Below are positions 1-6,912 of a DNA stretch of 24,938 nucleotides, piece after piece (the stretch's first letter is position 1; every line of letters starts with the position of its first letter). The position numbers and the translations under genes were made by a program. Under the pieces are notes generated by a model, which saw only the letters and a list, made by a program, of their open reading frames with translations, had not been told where the DNA came from and did no database searches. Source of the stretch: CAYFKJ01 sp964401845 (GTDB taxonomy: Bacteria > Pseudomonadota > Alphaproteobacteria > UBA2966). The stretch covers positions 1 to 24,938 of the forward strand of contig CAYOAD010000027.1 in NCBI GenBank assembly GCA_964401845.1. Direction: 5' to 3'.

Positions 1-28
1 AAGTTTAAGAAGAAGCCGTCATTCCTGA

Positions 29-541
29 AAGTGCGAAAGATATTTTACGTTATCGTTCCGTGAAACTATTAATGAGGATTTATCAAAACAGTTTGATTGG
101 CTAAAAAAGAATGGCGCTAAGTTGCTTCAATCTTGCAATAGGCATGCCACCCTGATTCATGGCGATTTTAGATTAGATAATTTATTTTATAAAGACGACG
201 GTTCGGATCCAGTGCTAATAGATTTTCAGGCCGTAAATTTATTTAACCCAATGGCAGACGTGGCTTATTTTCTTCGACCTAATCTAAATGATGAAACTGT
301 AGGTTCTGAACTGCAGCTTGTTCGTTATTTTTGGGAAGCGCTTAACTCGAACGGAGTGAGGGATTATCCTTGGGAGGATTGCCAAAATGATTATGAACTG
401 GCCCAGTGGTGGCTTGCTCACCGCGGCGTTATCATAATTGGGCTGATAGAATTTGCACATCCTCGGGGTCAATTATTAATTGAAACCGCAATTAGGCGCG
501 GTTTTAGGGACGGATTGTCTAGGCCCTCCTTACCTTGGTAA
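29..541 (+). pseudogene. APH-like (phosphotransferase family) kinase, C-terminal remnant
   Basis: The readable frame contains the Brenner motif HGDFRLDNLF followed by LIDFQ, the catalytic and metal-binding loops of the aminoglycoside phosphotransferase/ecdysteroid-kinase-like superfamily. These enzymes phosphorylate small molecules or antibiotics with ATP. Only the C-terminal half is present. The frame opens after a TGA at 26-28, and the first plausible initiator is a TTG at 122 without a convincing ribosome binding site. A different frame at 9-60 also reads protein-like (EEAVIPESAKDI), which suggests one or more frameshifts upstream. The family normally has around 300 residues, so the N-lobe lies in decayed or out-of-window sequence. 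The AT-rich codon use differs from the neighbours, consistent with foreign origin. The substrate cannot be predicted. An intact gene read through from outside the window is excluded in this frame by the TGA. Confidence 0.6.
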
Positions 542-667
542 ACTGTCTCCGGTATAGGCTTCATCCGGCTTAGCCTCTCGACAAATGAGGCGAGAAAATA
601 GTTTTTTACGAGAATTTCGCCACATGGGCACTAGCGTATTCCTGAACAGGAGAATGTCTCAACCACT

Positions 668-898
668 TCAATGCAAACTCGTAGTTTGTTGGAACACCCA
701 AGCCGCACGATCAGCTGCATCGTGAGATTTTGTCTTCAAACACATCACTATCCGTTTGCAATCGTGGTGTTGCCTCACATCGATTGGCACATGCCGGCTG
801 AAGTAGTAAACACCCCGCTTAAGATACAGATAACGGCCACAATTTTTGTCTACCATTTTGTCTACCCCAACGGCACGCAAAAGAAAAAGTGTATGCAT
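668..898 (-). pseudogene. Tyrosine recombinase/integrase, N-terminal fragment
   Basis: The 76-residue frame contains GRYLYLKRGVYYFSRHVP and a following KTKSHDAADRAAWVFQQ. This matches the N-terminal DUF6538-type arm-binding module of alphaproteobacterial site-specific integrases (pattern YLxxRgxxYyfrRxvP...R.SLxTxdxxeA). Full enzymes have about 350-450 residues, and the core-binding and catalytic (R-H-R-Y) domains are absent, so the gene is truncated at the TGA at 668-670. The ATG at 896-898 and an internal ATG at 854-856 are both possible starts. It lies immediately downstream of tRNA-Leu on the same strand, the usual position of an island integrase. It should not be able to catalyse recombination. 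Confidence 0.65.
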
Positions 899-931
899 GC
901 CAATGGGTTAGACTGATTATGGTGGTGTGAT

Positions 932-1018
932 TGGTGCCCCCTCCCGGACTCGAACCGGGACGGCCTTTCGGCCTCGGGATTTTAAGTCCCGTATGTCTAC
1001 CAATTCCATCAAGGGGGC
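932..1018 (-). tRNA. tRNA-Leu (anticodon UAA)
   Basis: The reverse strand folds into a type II cloverleaf. The acceptor stem GCCCCCT pairs with AGGGGGC. The anticodon arm is CGGGA-CTTAAAA-TCCCG, giving anticodon UAA. A GC-rich variable arm (GGCC/GGCC) is followed by the T arm CCCGG-TTCGAGT-CCGGG. Discriminator A and an encoded CCA follow (rc of 932-935). It decodes UUA leucine codons. The gene lies between the CinA-type gene (stop at 1086, same strand) and the integrase fragment, and its 3' end is the likely attachment site for the left-hand element. The intact 3' end means the tRNA stays functional after integration. Confidence 0.95.
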
Positions 1019-1085
1019 GCCTGGTCGACGGGCGTGAAACTAAGCCATCGCTTTCGATCCCACAACAATCGATCATGTTGGCCAA

Positions 1086-1865
1086 TCAGTTCCCGCCGTC
1101 TTGCTGTTTCGGGTGAATATCGCCGTCATGCGGTTCCTCGCCGAGGTCGCGGATCATTTGCCGCACCTCTTCGGTCGTTAACTCCAGTTCGGCTTCGTCG
1201 GTCGAGCGCAGCACCAGACTGCAGCCGAACGTGCCGCCGCGGAAAAAGGGGTAGCTGCCGATTTCGATATCGGGGTGGCGATTTTGGATTTCACCCAAGG
1301 GTGCCGCAATCTGGCCCTCCGCGACATGTCCGCCGACGGTACGCGAAAGCACCGGTTTGCCGCCGGCCAGTTGATGGCGCAGACTGTCAAACATGGATCG
1401 CATGATGACCGGCACACCGGCCATGACGTAAACGTTTTCCAGGCGGTATCCCGGCGCCTTGCTAACCGGATTTTCGACCAATTCGGCGCCGGCCGGCATG
1501 CGCGCCATGCGCAATCGCGCTTCGTTGAGGTCACCCGGCTTGTAATGCGCTTTGAGGATGGCGTGGGCGTCGGCGTTAAGCTCGTATTCGACGCCAAACG
1601 CCTTGGCCACGCATTCCGACGTGATGTCGTCGTGCGTGGGTCCGATGCCGCCCGTGGTGAAAACGTAGTCGAATGCCGCCCGGCACTCGTTCACGGTGGC
1701 GACGATGGTTGCTTCGACGTCCGGGATGACGCGTGCTTCGGCCAGTTGGACGCCTATTTCGTTCAACTCTTTGGCCAGGTACGGCAAATTCTCGTCTCTT
1801 GTCCGGCCCGAGAGTATTTCGTTCCCGATAATGATCAGGCAGGCCGTTTTGTTCTTCGATGACAC
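1086..1865 (-). CDS. CinA-type molybdopterin-binding-domain protein (short form)
   Basis: The 259-residue protein begins TACLIIIGNEILSGRTRDEN and carries TTGGIGPTHDD at about residues 70-80, the hallmark of the MoaB/MogA-like fold in CinA N-termini (COG1058). The PncC-type nicotinamide-nucleotide amidase domain of full-length CinA (about 410 residues) is absent; this is the common short alphaproteobacterial form. CinA N-domains are linked to ADP-ribose/NMN pyrophosphatase activity in pyridine nucleotide recycling, but the short form's substrate is not established. The start is a GTG placed a few residues before the first beta strand, and no nearer ATG is available. It is divergent from sfsA, leaving about 100 bp for promoters if sfsA starts at 1970. 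Confidence 0.88.
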   Translation of the reverse strand: MSSKNKTACLIIIGNEILSGRTRDENLPYLAKELNEIGVQLAEARVIPDVEATIVATVNECRAAFDYVFTTGGIGPTHDDITSECVAKAFGVEYELNADAHAILKAHYKPGDLNEARLRMARMPAGAELVENPVSKAPGYRLENVYVMAGVPVIMRSMFDSLRHQLAGGKPVLSRTVGGHVAEGQIAAPLGEIQNRHPDIEIGSYPFFRGGTFGCSLVLRSTDEAELELTTEEVRQMIRDLGEEPHDGDIHPKQQDGGN

Positions 1866-1969
1866 GCCAAGCTACCTTCCCTACAAACCCAACCAAGCAT
1901 AGCACCACCGTCGATGCGGCGTCACCGCAGGCGATTGAAATCGTTGCCGGGAAGACCTACCTTTTGCCC

Positions 1970-2668
1970 ATGGAATTTTCGGAACCTCTATTGCGCGGCG
2001 TGCTGGAGCGCCGCTATAAGCGTTTTCTGGCGGACGTAAAGCTGGAAAGCGGCGATGTCGTCGTCGCCCACTGCGCCAATTCGGGGTCCATGCTGGGGGT
2101 CAAGGAACCCGGCTCCGAAGTTTGGCTGTCGCGGTCAACCAACCCCAAGCGCAAACTGAAATACACCTGGGAATTTACCCGCTGCGGCGACCATCTCGTG
2201 GGCGTGAATACCGGCCACCCCAACGCCCTGGTGGCCGGGGCCATCATGGACGGCACGATCACCGAATTGCCGGCCAAGGCTGAATTAAGCCGGGAAAAGA
2301 AGTACGGCAAGAATTCGCGCATCGACATCCTGCTTGAGGACGAGACCGGCTTGACCTACGTGGAGGTGAAGAACGTCCACATGTCGCGGGAGGAAGGCCT
2401 CGCAGAATTTCCAGATTCCGTGACGACGCGCGGCGCCAAACATCTGGTTGAGTTATCCGATATGGTGGCCGAGGGCCACCGCTCCGTCATGGTTTACCTG
2501 GTGCAACGCGAGGATTGCGAACGTTTCACGATCGCTGGCGATATTGATCCGGGGTACGCCGAAGCCCTCGTCGAGGCCCGGCGGCAGGGCGTTGAGGCAG
2601 TTTGTTATTGCTGTAAGATCACGCCATCGGGTATATCCGTCGACCGGCCCTTGCCGATCGTCTTTTAG
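1970..2668 (+). CDS. sfsA: DNA/sugar fermentation stimulation protein SfsA
   Basis: Family signatures occur in order: ERRYKRFLADVKL near the N-terminus, VAHCANSGSM, RSTNPKRKLKYTWE, VNTGHPN, SRIDILL, then YVEVKNVHMSREEG and FPDSVTTRGAKHL. The latter two form the PD-(D/E)XK-like core of SfsA. SfsA was described in E. coli as a sugar fermentation regulator with DNA binding, and later work reports nuclease activity; its physiological role is uncertain. I chose the ATG at 1970, which gives 232 residues and matches the family length (E. coli 234). The frame is open back to an ATG at 1859, but that start would overlap the divergent CinA-type gene and add 37 residues with no family match. It is followed 38 bp later by map, a common alphaproteobacterial arrangement. 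Confidence 0.92.
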   Translation: MEFSEPLLRGVLERRYKRFLADVKLESGDVVVAHCANSGSMLGVKEPGSEVWLSRSTNPKRKLKYTWEFTRCGDHLVGVNTGHPNALVAGAIMDGTITELPAKAELSREKKYGKNSRIDILLEDETGLTYVEVKNVHMSREEGLAEFPDSVTTRGAKHLVELSDMVAEGHRSVMVYLVQREDCERFTIAGDIDPGYAEALVEARRQGVEAVCYCCKITPSGISVDRPLPIVF

Positions 2669-2706
2669 GTAAGAAATTGGGAACCAAATACGACTAGGAT
2701 GAATAC

Positions 2707-3525
2707 GTGAACCACGGCGGCAACATAGATCAGATCGACACGCCCCGGCGCACCGGCGTCATCAAAATCCACGGCCAGGAGGATTTTGAACCGATGCGGA
2801 AGGCGGGCCGTTTGGCGGCCGAATGCCTCGACATGATCACGGAACATGTCGTGCCCGGGGTGACCACGCGCGAACTCGACGATCTTTGCCACCAGTTCAC
2901 CCTGGACGCCGGTGCGGTACCGGCCACGCTGAATTACCGGGGCTACCCGAAATCAACCTGTACCTCGGTGAACCACGTTGTTTGTCACGGCATTCCGGGC
3001 GACAAGGTTCTGAAAAAAGGCGACATCATCAACATTGACGTCACCAAGATCGTCGACGGCTGGCACGGTGATTCAAGCCGGATGTTTCTGGTCGGCGATG
3101 TCAGCATAAAAGCCCGCAAACTGGTGGACGCCACCTACGAGGCGATGATGCGGGGCATTGAAGTGATCCGCCCCGGCGCCACTACGGGCGACATCGGGCA
3201 TGCCATCCAGACTTTCGCGGAATCGAAGCGTTATTCCGTGGTTCAGGATTTCTGCGGTCATGGTATCGGTCGCCTGTTCCACGACGCTCCGAACATCCTC
3301 CACTTCGGACAGCCTGGCGACGGCTTCGAATTACGCGAAGGGATGTTTTTTACGGTCGAACCGATGATCAACATCGGCAAGTACCATGTCAAAATGCTCA
3401 GCGATGGCTGGACGGCGGTCACCAAGGATAAGTCATTGTCCGCACAGTTTGAGCATACGGTGGCGGTGACGAAGGACGGCTACGAAATCTTCACCGCCTC
3501 GCCCGCCGGTCTGGACCACCCCTAA
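2707..3525 (+). CDS. map: Methionine aminopeptidase, type I
   Basis: This enzyme removes the N-terminal methionine from nascent proteins in the cytoplasm. All expected residues of the pita-bread fold are visible: His94 (VVCHGIPG), metal ligands Asp111 (INIDVTK), Asp122 (HGDSSR), His185 (GHGIGRLFHD), Glu218 (VEPM) and Glu249 (QFEHT), plus His192. The 272-residue length is normal, with about 15 extra N-terminal residues. The start is a GTG with AGGA 6-7 bases upstream; the ATG at 2700 runs into TGA after three codons and cannot be used. It sits between sfsA (38 bp) and radC (12 bp), a probable operon. Expected to be essential. Confidence 0.96.
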   Translation: MNHGGNIDQIDTPRRTGVIKIHGQEDFEPMRKAGRLAAECLDMITEHVVPGVTTRELDDLCHQFTLDAGAVPATLNYRGYPKSTCTSVNHVVCHGIPGDKVLKKGDIINIDVTKIVDGWHGDSSRMFLVGDVSIKARKLVDATYEAMMRGIEVIRPGATTGDIGHAIQTFAESKRYSVVQDFCGHGIGRLFHDAPNILHFGQPGDGFELREGMFFTVEPMINIGKYHVKMLSDGWTAVTKDKSLSAQFEHTVAVTKDGYEIFTASPAGLDHP

Positions 3526-3537
3526 GGCCGCCGCTTC

Positions 3538-4218
3538 ATGACGGCAAAGCCCGATCAGGTCGGACACCGGGAGCGTCTGCGTGATCGGTTCATGAAGGGT
3601 GGCGCCGACGCCCTGGCCGATTATGAACTGCTTGAATTGATCCTGTTTCAGTCGCGCCCACGGGGCGACGTGAAGCCCTTGGCCAAATCATTGATCAAGC
3701 GTTTCGGCAGTTTCGCCGAGGTCATTAGCGCCGCGCCCGAGCGATTGACGGAAATCAATGGCGTCGGTTCCAGCACTGTCGTGGCCCTCAAGTCGATCCA
3801 GGCCGCGGCCCTGAAACTCTCACAGGCGCAGGTGCTGAATAAACCCACCCTGGCCTCCTGGTCGGCGCTGATGGATTATTGCCGTGCCAGCATGGCGTAC
3901 CACACCACGGAGCAGTTCAGGATACTGTTCCTCGACCGCAAAAACGTGCTGATCGCCGACGAAATCCAGCAAACCGGTACAGTTGACCACACGCCGGTCT
4001 ATCCTCGCGAGGTTGTGAAGCGGGCGCTGGAGCTGGGTGCATCGGCGGTAATCATGGTCCACAACCACCCCTCCGGCGACCCGACGCCGTCGCGGGCCGA
4101 TATCGACATGACCAACAAGGTGAAGGAAGCCGGCGAGAAACTTGGCGTCACGCTGCATGACCATATCGTCATCGGACGCGCCGGCGACACCAGTTTCAAG
4201 TCCATGGGATTGCTCTAA
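3538..4218 (+). CDS. radC: RadC family JAB-domain protein
   Basis: The 226-residue protein has the N-terminal UPF0758 segment (HRERLRDRFMKGG...DYELLELILF), a helix-hairpin-helix region around residues 58-92 (LTEINGVGSSTVVAL) and a JAB/MPN+ domain. The JAMM motif HNHPSGDPTPSRAD supplies His175, His177 and Asp188 as metal ligands; Glu142 in DEIQQTG is the likely catalytic acid. RadC was named for a supposed DNA repair role that has since been withdrawn for E. coli; its substrate is unknown. It begins 12 bp after the map stop, so it is probably cotranscribed and translationally linked. Length and motifs indicate an intact gene. Confidence 0.95.
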   Translation: MTAKPDQVGHRERLRDRFMKGGADALADYELLELILFQSRPRGDVKPLAKSLIKRFGSFAEVISAAPERLTEINGVGSSTVVALKSIQAAALKLSQAQVLNKPTLASWSALMDYCRASMAYHTTEQFRILFLDRKNVLIADEIQQTGTVDHTPVYPREVVKRALELGASAVIMVHNHPSGDPTPSRADIDMTNKVKEAGEKLGVTLHDHIVIGRAGDTSFKSMGLL

Positions 4219-4231
4219 CTTCGGTTTTTGA

Positions 4232-4264
4232 ATGAAATCTCGCACATTCCGTGTGTAGATTCAT
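4232..4264. repeat. Imperfect hairpin downstream of radC
   Basis: ATGAAATCT-CGCAC (4232-4245) can pair with GTGTG-T-AGATTCAT (4251-4264) around a five-base loop, with one bulged base on each side and one G-U pair. It begins 14 bp after the radC stop. No T-run follows on the plus strand, so a simple intrinsic terminator is not supported; it may be a processing or 3'-end structure. Confidence 0.35.
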
Positions 4265-4313
4265 CTTGCCCAAGCATGCGAAAATACCCAATTATTGAGT
4301 AAGAATATGTTCA

Positions 4314-4349
4314 CATGTCATAGGTGAGAATGAGCTTTCCTGTGACATG
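4314..4349. repeat. 11-bp dyad upstream of the zinc-finger gene
   Basis: CATGTCATAGG (4314-4324) and CCTGTGACATG (4339-4349) are inverted copies with one mismatch that would be a G-U pair in RNA, separated by 14 bases. The site lies 115 bp upstream of the TraR/DksA-type gene start in the otherwise unassigned 246-bp gap 4219-4464. It could be an operator for a dimeric regulator or a leader hairpin; the sequence does not decide between them. No convincing promoter was identified in the gap. Confidence 0.45.
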
Positions 4350-4464
4350 AAGGGTGATTTGAGTCCGAGGCGCATTGGAGCCCTGGAATACTAACTTCGC
4401 ACTTGAAATTGAGCACACCGCCCGTTGTACACCTAATGCGTGGTCGTTTTATGGAGGAACGGCA

Positions 4465-4788
4465 ATGCCGAACTTGGCTAGTGTAAAGAAGACCCTCGAA
4501 GAACGCCTTGCCATGTTGACGGTGAGAGCTGAAGACGCGGAGCAGGAATTGCGCGCGGGTCACAGCGCCGATTTTGAGGAATATGCCACCGAAGCGGAAG
4601 GCGACGAAGTGCTGGAAGGCCTCGAAGGCTCGGCAATTTACGAGATCAATCAGATCAAAGCGGCGCTCGGACGCATTGAAGACGGATCGTACGGTGAGTG
4701 CGTGACCTGTGGCGAGGAAATCGCCGAAAAACGCCTGGAGGCGGTGCCCCATACGCCCCAGTGCATCGACTGCGCCAACAAGAACTGA
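4465..4788 (+). CDS. TraR/DksA-family zinc-finger protein
   Basis: The 107-residue protein has a mostly helical N-terminal part (about residues 5-70) followed by a four-cysteine zinc finger with Cys79, Cys82, Cys100 and Cys103 (ECVTCGEEI...TPQCIDCA). This is the layout of DksA-like proteins that bind RNA polymerase through its secondary channel and modulate transcription, often with ppGpp. It is shorter than E. coli DksA (151 residues), and I cannot place the acidic tip residues with confidence, so a DksA-equivalent role is not proven. The start is set by GGAGG six to eleven bases before the ATG; the frame is open further upstream to a TTG at 4375, but that extension has no family match. The stop lies four bases from the end of a convergent gene. 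Confidence 0.85.
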   Translation: MPNLASVKKTLEERLAMLTVRAEDAEQELRAGHSADFEEYATEAEGDEVLEGLEGSAIYEINQIKAALGRIEDGSYGECVTCGEEIAEKRLEAVPHTPQCIDCANKN

Positions 4789-4792
4789 CCGG

Positions 4793-5755
4793 CTAGAGCA
4801 TTTCTTCCACAAGTTCCTGAACGGAGAGCGCCGCCGTGGCATCCGGCAGCACGTTTGGCTCGCCCGCCATCCAGGCGGATACCTGGTTCAGTTGAAGTCT
4901 GAAACTATCGGGCCTCAAATTGTCGATGTCGTCGAGTTCCGGCCGCCAGTCACCGCCATCGGACGCAGCCAGGCAAAACCAATCATGCAGACGCAGGCTT
5001 TGCTTAGTTCCCCAAAACGTCATTTCCACCCGATCCGGTCCAGCGCCGCCGCTTGAGCCGTGAATGACGGCGGGCAAGCCCCCGCAGTCCAAGGTCGCCG
5101 TGATATGGGTTTCACATAAATCCGGATCCGACGGGTAAACCGGCGTCGAGGAAATGACCTCCGCCCTTCCCGCCAGCCGCTCCAGCAAATAGAGGAAATG
5201 AGAGAGCACTTCGCGGGTATATCCACCCTGTTCCCGCAGCCGCAGCCAATCAGCATCCAGTTGCCAGGCCCTGGGCCAAAGCGAAAAATGGACATTGATG
5301 TCGATACCGGCAAGATCGCCCAATTCACCCGCCTTCATTCGGTTTTCAGCGCGCTCGACCGCCTCGCAGGCGGCTTGGGCAAAATTTACGATGTTGGGTG
5401 TGTTGGTTTCACTCAGCCGGGAAACCAGGGCCCGGCTCTGCTCGACATCAATACCTAGCGGTTTCTCGCAGTAAATCGGTTTGCCGGCATCCATCGCGGC
5501 ATCGGCGTATTCCTTGTGCCAGATCGGCGGACAGGCGATGTAGACCAGATCGGTATCCGAAGAGGCAATAAGCTCAGAAGCATTGTCCGCGATTTTTAAT
5601 TCCGGCGCGGCGGCCCGGGCCTTGTTGCAGGCTTCGGCCGATGGATCCCAGGCCCCGGCAAAGGAGAAATCGGGATGCTCTCACATGTTGTCGATCATGC
5701 GGCCGCCCATGATCCCCAGGCCGATTATACCGACCCTCCAGTTGCGCTCCGACAT
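4793..5755 (-). pseudogene. Gfo/Idh/MocA family oxidoreductase with in-frame TGA
   Basis: Read through, the frame encodes 320 residues. It starts MSERNWRVGIIGLGIMGGRM with the GxGxxG dinucleotide-binding loop, has YCEKPLG (the conserved EKP) at about codons 95-101, and ends in a C-terminal substrate domain. Family members are NAD(P)-dependent sugar or polyol dehydrogenases. A well-placed AGGGAGG precedes the ATG at 5753-5755, so this is the genuine start, but codon 25 is TGA (5681-5683) within DNM-stop-EHPDF. The remaining 295 codons are undamaged and keep the host's codon use, so the lesion is recent, a strain polymorphism, or a sequencing error. CGA or TGG is the simplest ancestral codon. 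A shorter product from an internal start near 5494 would lack the Rossmann domain. It is divergent from the SDR at 5883. Confidence 0.8.
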
Positions 5756-5882
5756 ACCGCTTACCTCCCTACCCGCTGGTTCGGCCGAACGCTATCACCC
5801 CCGCCGTACACTCGACAAGGGCGGCGCCTTGAGGCACCATCGGACCCTCGCCAGAACACCCTCAATTACGGGAAAAACAATT

Positions 5883-6659
5883 ATGAAGGACTTGTTTTCG
5901 GTCGCCGGAAAAACCGCGCTTGTGACCGGAGGGTCGCGCGGAATTGGAATGATGATCGCCCGCGGCTTCGTCGAAAATGGCGTCAAAGTCTACATTTCGT
6001 CCCGAAAAGCCGACGTCTGCGATGCGGCCGCCGCCAAGCTTTCGGAATTCGGCGAATGCATTTCCCTACCCGCCGATATTTCGACCCTTGAAGGCATCGA
6101 GGGCTTGAGCAAAGCCCTCGCGGAAGCAGAGGAAAAGCTCGATATTCTGGTCAACAACGCCGGTGCGGCCTGGGGTGCGCCGTTTGCCGATTTTCCGGAA
6201 AACGGCTGGGACAAGGTGATGGACCTTAACGTCAAATCGCCTTTCTTCATGACCCAGAAGCTCCTCCCCCTGCTCAAGGCAGCGGCAAGTGAAGAAGACC
6301 CCGCGCGGGTCATCAACATCGGCAGCATCGACGGGCTTTCGACGCCGATGATGGAAACCTACTCCTATCCGGCATCCAAGGCAGCGATCCACCACCTCAC
6401 CCATGTCCTGGCCGCCCGGTTGGCGCCTCACGACATTACGGTCAACGCCATAGCGCCGGGGCCGTTCGAAAGCCAGATGACCGAGTTCATGATGGACAAT
6501 TTCCGCCAGGAGATCGAACGCGCCAATCCGAGGAAACGGATCGGCACCCCTGAGGACGTTGCGGGCACGGCCATCTATCTGACGTCGCGCGCGGGCGCCT
6601 ACACCACCGGCGCCATCATCCCTCTGGAAGGCGGCATTTTGATCCGCATTAATCAATAA
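5883..6659 (+). CDS. Classical SDR family oxidoreductase
   Basis: The 258-residue NAD(P)-dependent dehydrogenase/reductase has the cofactor loop TGGSRGIG (residues 15-22), NNAG (91-94), active-site Ser148 (NIGSIDG) and Tyr162-x3-Lys166 (YPASK). It ends with GGAIIPLEGG-like C-terminal motifs (TTGAIIPLEGG). SDRs act on secondary alcohols or ketones, including hydroxyacyl-CoAs; the substrate here is not predictable. The ATG at 5883 lies directly before KDLFSVAGKTALVTG, the usual SDR start; the open frame upstream to 5583 is antisense to the broken oxidoreductase gene and is not coding. It probably leads an operon with the biotin carrier (27-bp gap) and the CoA ligase. An arginine in the first loop (SRGIG) and ISSRK after beta-2 favour NADP(H). 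Confidence 0.92.
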   Translation: MKDLFSVAGKTALVTGGSRGIGMMIARGFVENGVKVYISSRKADVCDAAAAKLSEFGECISLPADISTLEGIEGLSKALAEAEEKLDILVNNAGAAWGAPFADFPENGWDKVMDLNVKSPFFMTQKLLPLLKAAASEEDPARVINIGSIDGLSTPMMETYSYPASKAAIHHLTHVLAARLAPHDITVNAIAPGPFESQMTEFMMDNFRQEIERANPRKRIGTPEDVAGTAIYLTSRAGAYTTGAIIPLEGGILIRINQ

Positions 6660-6686
6660 TCGAAGAACGTCCGGGAGTATTCAGAA

Positions 6687-6908
6687 GTGGCAATTATCAG
6701 CGTGATGGCGGAGATTTCAGGCGTGGTGGGGCGTATTGAAGCAGGCCAGGGTTCGACCGTCAGCGAAGGCGACGATATCGCCATCATCGAAAGCATGAAG
6801 ATGGAAATCCCGGTGGCCGCCCCCAGTGATGGCCGCATCACCGAAATTCGCGTGGATGTCGGGGAAACAATCGAGGAAGGCCAGGAAATCGCCCGGATGG
6901 AGACCTGA
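6687..6908 (+). CDS. Stand-alone biotin carrier (biotinyl/lipoyl attachment) domain protein
   Basis: This 73-residue protein is one biotinyl domain with ESMKMEIPV; Lys38 is the attachment residue. The MKM context is typical of biotin rather than lipoate (usually DKA). Such domains carry carboxyl groups between biotin carboxylase and carboxyltransferase subunits. Neither subunit is encoded in this window, which makes it an orphan carrier between an SDR and an acyl-CoA ligase. The start is GTG with CGGGAG 9-14 bases upstream. The following ligase begins 4 bp after its stop, so they are almost certainly translated from one mRNA. Small proteins of this kind are annotated as acetyl-CoA carboxylase BCCP-like carriers in acyl-CoA catabolic clusters. 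Confidence 0.9.
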   Translation: MAIISVMAEISGVVGRIEAGQGSTVSEGDDIAIIESMKMEIPVAAPSDGRITEIRVDVGETIEEGQEIARMET

Positions 6909-6912
6909 CCGG

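Larger units (their letters stand above)
1..934. mobile_element. Eroded edge of an element integrated at tRNA-Leu
   Basis: This stretch is visibly richer in A and T than everything to its right. It contains a recombinase N-terminal fragment whose start lies about 34 bp from the 3' end of a tRNA-Leu gene, plus a decayed kinase gene. Tyrosine recombinases of genomic islands commonly sit next to the tRNA 3' end that serves as attachment site, with the integrase read away from the tRNA, as here. The distal attachment site would lie left of the window, so the flanking direct repeat cannot be seen. The island interpretation is inference from composition, gene content and position. Confidence 0.45.

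Noticed and set aside
573..607. Weak stem (GCCTC/GAGGC) followed by a T-run after the kinase remnant
   Set aside because: Five pairs with a nine-base loop, and the T-run is offset by about ten bases; too weak to call a terminator.
844..866. Direct repeat TTTTGTCTACC twice, 12 bp apart, near the tRNA
   Set aside because: It encodes the repeated V-D-K of the integrase fragment (VDKMVDK). It could also be an arm-type site, but coding repetition explains it and nothing else supports an att function.
1275..1862. Plus-strand open frame of 195 codons
   Set aside because: It lies wholly opposite the CinA-type gene, which has clear family motifs.
5681..5683. Recoding of TGA as selenocysteine in the Gfo/Idh/MocA gene
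   Set aside because: No selenoprotein of this family is known to me, the position follows the cofactor loop rather than an active-site cysteine, and no convincing downstream stem-loop was identified.
5815..5830. Near-palindrome CAAGGGCGGCGCCTTG between divergent genes
   Set aside because: Only five perfectly paired bases per arm around a GC-rich centre; expected by chance in sequence of this composition.
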